DNA of 64,000 nucleotides from Lingula anatina (Eukaryota; Brachiopoda; Lingulata; Lingulida; Lingulidae): the NCBI RefSeq assembly GCF_001039355.2, contig NW_019775687.1, forward strand, positions 1 through 64,000, in the 5' to 3' direction. Below are positions 40,267-44,857 of the stretch, piece by piece. The translations under genes and the position numbers were made by a program. Numbering within the stretch: the first letter of the stretch is position 1; the number at the start of each line of letters is the position of its first letter. Under the pieces are notes generated by a model. The model searched no databases and was not told the origin of the DNA. It was given only the letters and a program-made list of their open reading frames with translations.

Positions 40267-42607
40267 ATAGATAACTAAAATAATATTACCATTACCTTTA
40301 AAATATTTCACCCAAACAAATAAAATGGAATAAAAAAGGGATATATGAAGAATAACACTTGTTACATTTTTATATATATATTTATTTCAGTTCTTTTATT
40401 TATTCATCTGCAACATAAACTTTAAAATTCGCCCTGTTTACGGCGCCTTTCAGTGTGCACCCGCCATCAATCCGGAGGATGTAAGCTCCAGATTTGGATA
40501 TCCCCTTCACAACGTAGGGCCCCAGCCAGGGTTTTTCTTGTCACAGTTCACCTGCATTCGTCTTAAATATAAATGGTAATTGACTACAAAATATACAAAT
40601 GTACAAGGCGCACCACCAGTAAATGGTACAATCCAGGCAAATAGTGTACATGGTCACACTATATTAAACCAATGCTCTATACGCAAAATATGCATCAATT
40701 TGATTCATGGGATAATTCACCGAAAGCTTATACCTCATCAGTTGAATGGCGAGCGTCAAATCTTTTTTCTTTTTATATTTCTTAACACTACCACTCCCAC
40801 TTTATTTTCATTGTTTCAACCCTTGTTCCAACTTTCTTTTCGTACTGAGATGCACTAGGCAGTTGTAGGCCACTTGGGCCTGCTGTATTCTCTTCAGACT
40901 GGTTTTATCCTTCGTCCCTGTTGCACACATCAAGAGGGAGCACAGGTTCTCTAAAGAAAATATTAAATAAAATTTACAAACAGTTAATAATGCTTTTTAT
41001 TTTGTATGTTGTATCCATCAAAAATAGCATAATTAGAATAAAAAAGACGACATTTTCAGTATTAGTTACATCATTTCTGGTGTGGGTAAAACTCAATTTT
41101 ATTTATTTAATGAAACATGAAATAATTGAACATTTATGGATAAAAATATACATATTTACATTTCTACCTCCCAAACATGAGACACAAGGGTGAAAACCCA
41201 ATGGATGAATAGTATGTGTACTCATGATGTTAAAGGAATTATTGACCTACCGTGTATACTACTGTTATTTTGTTCGAGTTTAAAACTGAGAAAGGAATCG
41301 TAAGCACCTGTCCCCGGACCTAAAATCCCAGAAACGGTAGTCCCCGGACCTAAATTCCCAGAAATGGTAGTCCCCCGGGCATAATTACCCATACAATAGC
41401 ATTCCCCTGCAAGACATTTATTCAAGGTACATAGGTCCATTGGACACACATCCCTGCAATTGTATATTTGCATATAACGTAGTGTGACCTCTAATAATAT
41501 TGCATATTTGACATCATGAAAATGGAAAGTTTACTTTATAATTAGACGTGCTTGTTCTCCGAATAACTCTTTTCTGTGTTGGTGTTGTCTCGATAGGATA
41601 CGTGCCCTCCTGAAGATATTGGAAAATAACTTTGGGCCTGGTCCGGGTGCTGCTTGTCCCTTCCATATCAAACGTCTAGTGAGGGTGTGGTATTCATATA
41701 TGAGCGGCATTTATAGTAGAACAAGGTAAGATAAGAGTTTATTTAGCCAATTATAAAAATCGGAAATCATTTTCCATTGGAGCAATATACAGAGTAAAAT
41801 AATAAAATAATAAGGTAGCGTGTGACATCTGGTTATGTCTGTAACCAATCAAAATTTTGCTACGTGGTAAAAATGACGACCAGGATAAAACAAAAGAAAA
41901 GAAAATCACACGAAAAGTAAGCATAATTTTATTTCTGTAAACGAAATTCGAACCTCTTCCCATTTACACAATTACTCTGTATAGCATCCATTATATACTG
42001 CACAGCCTTGCCACTACACCAGGGAGACGAACTGGCAAGCCTTGCCACTACACCAGGGAGACGAACTGGCAAGCCGCCGATTTTACGGAGTACTTATATG
42101 TGCTCACTAAAGCATAATATTACTGATAATAGTCATTATCCACTAGTTGCTATTATAAATGGTCGGACATAGTTATAGGGCGGACCTCCATTCCGTAAAC
42201 GTAATGCAGGTCCGCCAGGAATAGAAGTCCTACCCTTTAGCATATCAGGAATAAAGGTCCCATTAGGACTACTATTCCTTAGAAACGGTGGTCCGTAGGA
42301 CCTCGGTTCTAGGCGGACCTGCATTCCGTACACACCGGTTAACACAGAGCACTTTTAACAGCAGATTACTTACAGAACCAAGGGAGTGAGCAGCTACCTT
42401 GGCCTTAAAAAATTCCACATTTGAACCACATCAACAAAATGTGGGTAGGCCATTACTCGCCGAATCTATGCCCTACATGTCATACAACAAAACTGAACAA
42501 AATTGGACAGATTTTGATTGATGCCTGAATGTTATTCCAGGTTGAACTCTAAAAACCTATCCCATGGAATGCCTTGCCACTTGNTTTATTTATTTATTTA
42601 TTTATTT

Positions 42608-42646
<39 letters not shown>

Positions 42647-44253
42647 ATTTCGTTTTTCACATGTAAACATTTTGAGCGAGTGACCGACACCCTATGCAAG
42701 TTATGATTTCTGAATGTCAATATTACCTTGAGTATTCTGTAATAAGTTTTTAATCAGACATCTGTATTTAGGTCAAAATGGATATCTTGGCTGGTGCAGG
42801 TGATGGACAAGAATTAGCCCAGTTTAAGAGCCTGTTTCCGCCAGAAGAACACCCTTCTTTTTATGAAGAGCCCAAATCTAAAGAAGCACTTAAGGTAAAT
42901 GCATATATATATATATGTATATATGAAAAACTTTATTGCTTTTGTGTGCAGTATATTTAAGTAGAAAAAATAAAAAATATTGAAATTTTATTCATAGATA
43001 TTTCAACCCTAGTGTCTTTATGCTACACTGTGCAACAACATTGCGATTAACATCTTTTTTTCTGTGCATTGCATCAGCATACTAGTGCTGGTGAGCTGGT
43101 TGTCTTACAATACACGAAAGTTGAAGTAAACAAGCTGGCTAAAATTGCTTAACAAATATAGAATATTCTTAATATATATATTTAAACAAAATATCAGCAG
43201 ATGGTATGTTGAGTTTAGTTGTTGAAAATGCTTTGTTTGCAAAGTAAACTTTTAAAATGTACCAAGAAAATAGAAACAATCGGTTAGCAACAAAATTTAC
43301 ATTGATACCCATCACTTTTTGACTATCTCTCATTTTGCTATATACTGATGGCCCAGCATGGTGAGTGTATTCATTAGAGCACTTTGCCTGCAAAGAAAAC
43401 TTTAAAATGTACCAAGAAAATAAAAAATCGGTTAAATCCTAAATCAAGTTACCATAACAACAAAATATGCATGGGTGCCTATCAATAATTTTTCATCTAT
43501 ATCTGCCATATGTATTGAAGACCTTGTGTAGGAGATATGGACATTGAAGGCACTTCATTTTTGAAGAAAATTTAAAATATATGCCCTATGGTTCTATGGT
43601 AATTGAATCCAAAGTTCAAATCACCATAGCAACAAAACTATCAAGGGCAACTATCTTTTTTTAAAATCTTATGCATGTGCATGTAAAAAATTGAAGAAAA
43701 ATGTATCAGACAAAAATAGTAAAGTAGAGATGTTTGCTTAAAAAGGGGGTTAGAAAAAAATCAATATGATCTTATTATTTTTACAAAAGTAAATATTATT
43801 TTTTATGTATTTGTTTAACTTCAAATTTGCTGAGTGAATTTGCAAGTTGATAAGGCACTTCCTGTTTAAAATCAACATACCCACATTTTTCCAAGAGTTG
43901 TTGATGTTTTGATTTTATTTTTATGAAACATTGTGGCAGTGTTTTTTTCTCTTTGGTGTCTGTATGTTTGCAAGCTTTGTTGCCTAGTTTTTTTTTTCTT
44001 TTTACTCTTTTGTGTTTCTGTTTTTACTCCCCTTTTGAAAAAAGGGTTGTTTTCTATAAGGTTTCTCTTTTATTTGCAGAAGGGTCTTTCAAGCACCCCA
44101 AATCTCAAGAAAATGCCAAATAAAAATGGCGGAAGATTCTTTAAAAGTTCACCTAAAGATAGAATAAGAATGAAAAGAAAACAAGCTAAGGAACAAAAAG
44201 ACCTTTCATGGTTTGAATCTGATGCAGTCTTTGGATTTGGGTTTGAAGATTGA
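5860..44253 (+). CDS. SYCP1: Synaptonemal complex protein 1 (29 coding exons)
   Basis: Transverse-filament protein of the meiotic synaptonemal complex; in vertebrates parallel dimers span the central region, N-termini meeting in the middle and C-termini on the chromosome axes. Coding exons: 5860-5970, 6116-6149, 6732-6847, 9764-9829, 10012-10079, 10479-10552, 11760-11818, 12286-12355, 12499-12572, 12983-13091, 14271-14365, 14546-14730, 15812-15879, 16121-16182, 16337-16453, 16818-16922, 19051-19154, 19546-19663, 20050-20120, 20482-20563, 20757-20882, 21200-21388, 22767-22967, 23550-23627, 23785-23856, 25235-25429, 27509-27661, 42772-42894, 44080-44253. Phases agree throughout and the sum is 1033 codons with stop (human protein 976). 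Residues about 50-840 are coiled coil. The exon 6732-9829 region aligns with the vertebrate N-terminal coil start (SRLKQTAEQLREWEV), and ATRELCALLK matches vertebrate ATRHLCNLLK. The tail has a Thr-Pro-Lys-rich part, KRKV plus an acidic Ser tract, and a basic C-terminus, as in vertebrates. The most N-terminal part is least certain. Confidence 0.93.
6208..6569. mobile_element. 362-bp MITE with 14-bp TIR and 6-bp target duplication
   Basis: The ends CAGACATGCTGAAA and TTTCAGCATGTCTG are perfect inverted repeats. AGATTT flanks both sides (6202-6207 and 6570-6575). Internal sequence repeats GGACCGA-type motifs in both orientations. It lies in the SYCP1 intron between 6149 and 6732. Confidence 0.85.
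7090..8310. repeat. Two direct diverged copies of a dispersed repeat
   Basis: About 7.24-7.67 kb and 7.91-8.31 kb share long matching blocks (the 'ggggcataacttcatccctga' region, the 'ttttggtttaaatgttttt' region). Between them, 7.67-7.87 kb matches the TTAA-flanked MITE at 46.1-46.3 kb, including a poly-T tract and TCTTAAGAGAT. This is a cluster of related transposon debris within a SYCP1 intron. Confidence 0.75.
8311..8708. repeat. CCTCTGCCAAGGAGG-type dispersed repeat, copy 1
   Basis: It starts CCTCTGCCAAGGAGG and ends with CCTTGGCGGAGG plus 'gagtgcttttctagt', and shares the internal 'gaaattttcaggaact' and 'tttttggtggtgatc' blocks with the copy at 36,201-36,878. The ends are inverted to each other. 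No coding potential. Confidence 0.8.
9026..9689. mobile_element. Nonautonomous element with inverted termini (about 664 bp)
   Basis: The left end GCCTACCCAACTACCAGACA and a right end reading GCCTATCCAACTACCAGACA on the other strand match for about 40 bp with few differences. A second inner inverted pair (about 9271-9300 and 9597-9627) and a long poly-T tract lie inside. It lies in the intron between 6847 and 9764 of SYCP1. Confidence 0.75.
11826..11883. repeat. (TA)n microsatellite just after an SYCP1 exon
   Basis: Alternating TA begins 8 bp after the exon ending at 11,818. Confidence 0.95.
11903..12128. mobile_element. MITE-like foldback with TAGATCGATCTAAA arms
   Basis: The left arm runs ...CCCAGAGATTTAGATCGATCTA; the right arm gives TCCATAGATTTTTAGATCGA on the complementary strand. 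It is more GC-rich than the surrounding intron. Target duplication is not resolved. Confidence 0.65.
13740..14245 (+). mobile_element. LINE reverse-transcriptase fragment with (TTA)n tail
   Basis: An open frame from 13,808 encodes the start of a non-LTR reverse transcriptase: a RKAPGPDGITSRLLKE block and WKTATIIPVPK followed by RPVALTPVPMK. It stops at the single ambiguous base 14,177, beyond which comes 'ggcttaataaatta' and a (TTA)n tail, as at a LINE 3' end. The catalytic YADD region is missing, so the copy is internally deleted or mis-joined. It sits 26 bp before the exon at 14,271. Confidence 0.85.
14859..15121. other. Assembly gap (263 N) inside a (TA)n tract
   Basis: N positions are flanked on both sides by TA repeats (to 15,192 on the right), so the gap is an unresolved microsatellite. 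It lies in the intron between 14,730 and 15,812 and no SYCP1 coding phase is lost. Confidence 0.98.
15893..15930. repeat. (TA)n(GA)n microsatellite
   Basis: TA repeat passing directly into GA repeat 14 bp after the SYCP1 exon ending at 15,879. Confidence 0.95.
16631..16795. repeat. Two-copy 81-bp tandem repeat
   Basis: 'tacagaaat' starts both units (about 16,631 and 16,712), each with 'atgaaaattggtaaaaa' and 'cataaaaattggtaaaaa'. It is intronic in SYCP1. Confidence 0.85.
16923..19050. other. SYCP1 intron, no gene recognised
   Basis: About 2.1 kb. A relatively GC-rich block at 17,280-17,500 has a 73-codon open frame on the - strand with no recognisable domain; it may be an old inserted element. 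Nothing else stands out. Confidence 0.5.
21389..22766. other. SYCP1 intron, no gene recognised
   Basis: About 1.4 kb of low-complexity to ordinary intron. Around 22,590-22,650 a stretch resembles a degraded tRNA-derived SINE (GTTTAGCATGTCAGAGC, then GGATTCAATGTCCCC), too diverged to call. Confidence 0.4.
23028..23253. mobile_element. 226-bp hairpin MITE with 3-bp TAG target duplication
   Basis: The ends GGCTGCGTTCACATGAAAAA and its inverse are perfect, and the arms stay complementary for about 80 bp (TGTGATCAC and GTGCCCTGAATACCCC in both), leaving a short loop. TAG flanks both sides (23,025-23,027 and 23,254-23,256). A 3-bp target duplication suits a PIF/Harbinger-type MITE. It lies between SYCP1 exons 22,967 and 23,550. 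Confidence 0.88.
23508..23627 (+). CDS. SYCP1: SYCP1 exon 23,550-23,627 with a (TA)n splice acceptor
   Basis: The exon encodes EQLDLKEINKALEDTRKQLD and onward, in phase with neighbours. Its acceptor is preceded by (TA)n at 23,508-23,543 and ends tatttgaag|GAA, with no normal polypyrimidine tract. The repeat is part of the intron, not coding. Confidence 0.85.
23857..25234. other. SYCP1 intron, no gene recognised
   Basis: About 1.4 kb. Small open frames on both strands (for instance 24,370-24,615 on -, 24,677-24,979 on +) show no domain similarity and no splice-supported exon. Confidence 0.5.
26380..26870 (+). mobile_element. LINE 3'-end remnant
   Basis: The open frame at 26,381-26,674 resembles the C-terminal region after the reverse transcriptase in invertebrate LINEs (KFRLPSHNLSVETGRYT, later KPSVFKLIKLL). 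It is followed by a non-coding tail ending 'gggtttaataaattgaataaaattg'. The Cys/His finger normally between these blocks is missing, so the copy is internally deleted. SYCP1 intron. Confidence 0.7.
27509..27661 (+). CDS. SYCP1: SYCP1 exon with basic motif and acidic Ser tract
   Basis: Acceptor ttaaag|GGC; donor GAG|gtgata. It encodes about residues 884-934: a Thr/Pro/Lys stretch, then KRKVIF followed by an acidic EEDD and SSSDSSTSE run. This matches the order in vertebrate SYCP1 (KKRKM... DINSDSSE). The next exon is 15.1 kb away. Confidence 0.93.
27704..30100 (+). mobile_element. 5'-truncated LINE (non-LTR retrotransposon)
   Basis: It encodes a non-LTR reverse transcriptase with KNGKAPGEDVISNEML (27,923 on), SNYRGICITSCMGKLF, AGFRPGYRTTDHI, FIDFKKAFDTVWH, GIRQGDNLSPILFNIF and the catalytic YADDLILL (about 28,634), then an ILLYGCEVWA segment and a Cys/His motif CPHCPAIEDEVHFLLECRHH. 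The frame is broken near 28,305-28,350 by an imperfect direct duplication, at 28,911 by a deletion-like junction, and at 29,399. There is no endonuclease domain. The 3' end is an A/T-rich tail with ATT repeats. Clade not decided. Confidence 0.92.
30100..31202. other. SYCP1 intron, origin unknown
   Basis: Between LINE tail and Ginger composite. The stretch 30,600-31,100 is less AT-rich than the surroundings with two short opposed open frames (30,755-30,943 and 30,875-31,057) that show no domain. It could be an unclassified transposon remnant. Confidence 0.4.
31492..31575 (+). repeat. tRNA-like block (A box and B box) in Ginger copy 1
   Basis: TGTAGTGGTCAGC at 31,504-31,516 fits a Pol III A box; GGTTCAAATCC at 31,558-31,568 fits the B box consensus. 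The arms do not fold into a full tRNA that I can see, so it is a tRNA-derived SINE or relic rather than a functional tRNA gene. It is about 300 bp inside the element end and upstream of the transposase start. A C10 tract follows. Confidence 0.6.
31810..35058 (+). pseudogene. Ginger-type integrase-like transposase, copy 1, decayed
   Basis: A cut-and-paste transposase related to gypsy integrase. Inferred exons: 31,810-31,948; 32,387-32,567; 32,730-32,917 (H2C2 zinc finger, GHLRRDQTL with CCAIC); 33,177-about 33,332 (core, first Asp in IGIDLIGPL); 33,585-33,721 (second Asp in ILSDQGREF); 33,877-34,024 (Glu in ERFNQTLE); 34,491-34,686; 34,868-35,058 (GPY motif, WVGPYIV). Spacing between second Asp and Glu is 35 residues, so the DD35E triad survives. 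Damage: frameshift near 31,910 in an A-run, TAA in exon 2 (about 32,400), a lost donor GT after 33,721, TAG at about 33,976 and a frameshift at the start of the last exon. Introns inside the integrase argue against a gypsy retroelement. Inactive as it stands. Confidence 0.88.
32030..32250. repeat. Minisatellite of about 32-bp GGACTTTYATTACTAG units in intron 1
   Basis: About six units with consensus GGACTTTYATTACTAG then TAAAGCATGTCCGCG. Each unit is nearly palindromic around the GGAC/GTCC ends. The same motif family is iterated at the element termini, and the corresponding intron of copy 2 (41,300-41,375) also has GGAC...GTCC units. Confidence 0.85.
35303..35339. repeat. (ATT)n microsatellite
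   Basis: Uninterrupted ATT repeat in the 3' part of Ginger copy 1. Confidence 0.95.
35480..35686. repeat. Iterated palindromic terminal array of Ginger copy 1
   Basis: Units about 30 bp long of the form TAGGACTTGNATTCC then TAGNAANGCATGTCC, repeated to the element end. The inner end of copy 2 (35,691-35,712, then 39,747-39,760 and 40,049-40,205) carries the mirror array. Confidence 0.8.
36201..36878. repeat. CCGCCAAGGAGG-type dispersed repeat, copy 2
   Basis: Same family as 8311-8708, with internal partial duplications of the 'gatgaaattttcaggaact' block. It interrupts the left-arm Myb-like coding fragment immediately after its ILDQ codons, so it is younger than the Harbinger arm. Confidence 0.8.
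37130..38022 (+). pseudogene. HARBI1-type DDE transposase, broken
   Basis: Harbinger transposase cuts and pastes the element with its Myb-like partner. Seen: an N-terminal piece (37,130-37,290), then RKRADVIRFPTGGDAANI, first Asp in GCDDGVHVPIQAP, VQGIADADLKFINIVN, second Asp in LLLGDKGYACRPFLMTP, and the Glu in TVERMFGLWKRRFPC, followed by TAVLHNIA and an acidic tail. Defects: the helical region before IVKRVS is largely deleted with a frame change near 37,310; a short deletion removes the residues between EREIFM and SLNVQ; TAA at 37,645-37,647. The DDE residues are still encoded. Nonfunctional copy. Confidence 0.9.
38176..38370. mobile_element. Small MITE with GCATTCC ends and GATCGATC arms
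   Basis: GCATTCC at the left and GGAATGC at the right, each followed inward by AGATCGATC-type sequence. Related in motif to the 11.9-kb element. It lies between the two Harbinger genes. Confidence 0.6.
38388..39406 (-). pseudogene. Harbinger Myb/SANT-like DNA-binding protein, two exons with one stop
   Basis: The second Harbinger protein, which in this superfamily binds the transposon ends and brings the transposase to the nucleus. Exon 1 (38,965-39,406) has the Myb/SANT-like fold region: KPFSDIEKQLLMQLVNREKP, AWDRITSKFN, QLKKVVDNLKTKAKKDVAKE. The last part continues in frame past a TGA (near 39,029) to DDDTGHHEPQ and a donor. Exon 2 (38,388-38,827) is Ser/Asp-rich then a C-terminal coiled-coil (KEHNFQMKYLQDRIKFQKEE). 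Apart from the stop it is well preserved. The start may be at either of two Met codons (MIKAS or MPRTE). Confidence 0.85.
39761..40048. mobile_element. 288-bp Harbinger-type MITE with GTC target duplication
   Basis: The left end CTACCTGCACGAAAACG and right end CTACCAGCAAGAAAACG (complement strand) match over 23 bp with a few differences. GTC lies on both sides (39,758-39,760; 40,049-40,051). Removing it restores the Ginger end, as judged against copy 1. Confidence 0.82.
40233..40273. repeat. (GATA)n microsatellite
   Basis: GATA repeat in Ginger copy 2. Confidence 0.95.
40400..41666 (-). pseudogene. Ginger-type transposase remnant, copy 2 (integrase core missing)
   Basis: Reading on the - strand: exon 1 at 41,535-41,666 starts with Met and contains FQYLQEGTYP and RVIRRTS, homologous to exon 1 of copy 1. 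An exon ending at 40,950 begins with EPVLPLDV, matching DPILPSDI of copy 1. The last exon at 40,400-40,561 has WLGPYVV and ends VYVADE-stop, with one in-frame TGA. Exons for the H2C2 finger and all three catalytic residues are absent, so this is an internally deleted nonautonomous copy. Exon 1 has no disabling change, unlike in copy 1. Confidence 0.82.
41940..42074 (-). repeat. tRNA-like block in Ginger copy 2, with a 34-bp tandem duplication
   Basis: On the - strand TGTAGTGGCAAGGCTG (A box-like, 42,003-42,018) and GGTTCGAATTT (B box-like, 41,944-41,954). It lies about 316 bp from the element end; the copy 1 block is about 297 bp from its own end, in the same orientation to the transposase. 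A 34-bp perfect duplication (42,007-42,040 and 42,041-42,074) covers the A-box side. Confidence 0.6.
42584..42643. repeat. (TTTA)n(GT)n microsatellite starting at an ambiguous base
   Basis: A single N at 42,584 is followed by TTTA and then GT repeats. Confidence 0.93.
42772..42894 (+). CDS. SYCP1: SYCP1 penultimate coding exon
   Basis: Acceptor tatttag|GTC, donor AAG|gtaaat, 41 codons in phase 0 (about residues 935-975): MDILAGAGDGQELAQFKSLF then PPEEHPSFYEEPKSKEALK. It resumes the reading frame after the transposon-filled 15.1-kb intron. Confidence 0.88.
43200..43660. repeat. About three diverged tandem units in the last SYCP1 intron
   Basis: Units of about 170-180 bp share 'actttaaaatgtaccaagaaaata', in pieces, and 'taccataacaacaaaat'; later units are degraded. 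No coding potential. Confidence 0.65.
44080..44253 (+). CDS. SYCP1: SYCP1 last exon, basic C-terminus
   Basis: Acceptor tatttgcag|AAG. It encodes SSTPNLKKMPNKNGGRFFK, then DRIRMKRKQAKEQKD and a short FGFGFED end. Vertebrate SYCP1 ends similarly (TPGSTLKFG... KMDRKKKLKEAEK), the part that sits on chromosome axes. Confidence 0.92.
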   Translation, partial: KGLSSTPNLKKMPNKNGGRFFKSSPKDRIRMKRKQAKEQKDLSWFESDAVFGFGFED

Positions 44254-44796
44254 TTTCAAATACCACAAAGTTATTTAGGGGCATCAAGTTGAAAATGAAG
44301 ACCAAAAAAATCTTTTAAATGTTTAGTGAACTTCATTCAATGCAAAAAGTAAACCTTTTGAATATTTACACTTATTTAGGACTGATTATGTTTGAGCTGT
44401 TGTACGTGTGATGTTTACACCAATGAATTGAGCAGATCACCTGTATTGTTTAGAATTGTCTTAAGGATTGTTGACTATTATTATCTGTGATAAAAAAGTA
44501 TGGGAAAGTTCAGGGTGTCAGGAAGGGGGGAGGGGTTAAAATATTATCATTAGTTCCTCCCTTCCCGGAATCTGTCTCTAAAAAGGATGTAGTATAATTT
44601 CAAAAATTGTATTTCATTAATACCATTTTATTTAATAACTCTAGTTACAAGGAAATGATAAGTAAACTACATATTTTATATGTTATGTAATGATTAAATT
44701 TTATCAATTTACAAATATTACATCTAGTTGAATCTTTTCTGCATTTTATGTTAGTAAGTGTTGCATTGTATCTTGTTAAACTTTGAGGTTAGTTAA

Positions 44797-44802
44797 AATA
44801 AA
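44797..44802 (+). terminator. SYCP1 poly(A) signal
   Basis: AATAAA about 545 bp after the stop codon, the best-placed signal in the 3' UTR, only about 58 bp before the stop codon of the opposing HMG-box gene. Confidence 0.6.
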
Positions 44803-44844
44803 CGTGTTCTAAGCATAAAACATTTGCTTCTTGATGTACGAATT

Positions 44845-44850
44845 TTTATT
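44845..44850 (-). terminator. HMG-box gene poly(A) signal
   Basis: TTTATT on +, AATAAA on -, eight bases past the stop codon (44,858-44,860). If used, the 3' UTR is very short and overlaps the end of the SYCP1 transcript. Confidence 0.4.
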
Positions 44851-44857
44851 TTAAATA

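Larger units (their letters stand above)
31203..42338. mobile_element. Tail-to-tail pair of Ginger-type DNA transposons flanked by CCGG
   Basis: Copy 1 (31,207-35,686, +) begins TGTAACAG and ends CCACA. A 4-bp spacer CCTG (35,687-35,690) follows. Copy 2 (35,691-42,334, -) starts TGTGAACGG and ends ACACA. CCGG flanks the outside at 31,203-31,206 and 42,335-42,338. The outer ends of the two copies match in inverted orientation (shared GGAATAGTAGTCCTA, GGGACCT), and the inner ends match each other (GGACATACGTTACTAGGAT). TGT...ACA ends, 4-bp duplications and a gypsy-like integrase gene with introns fit the Ginger superfamily. The simplest history is a second insertion at the CCGG copy next to the first, with one later substitution at the centre. 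Copy 2 contains a nested Harbinger and a MITE. Confidence 0.85.
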
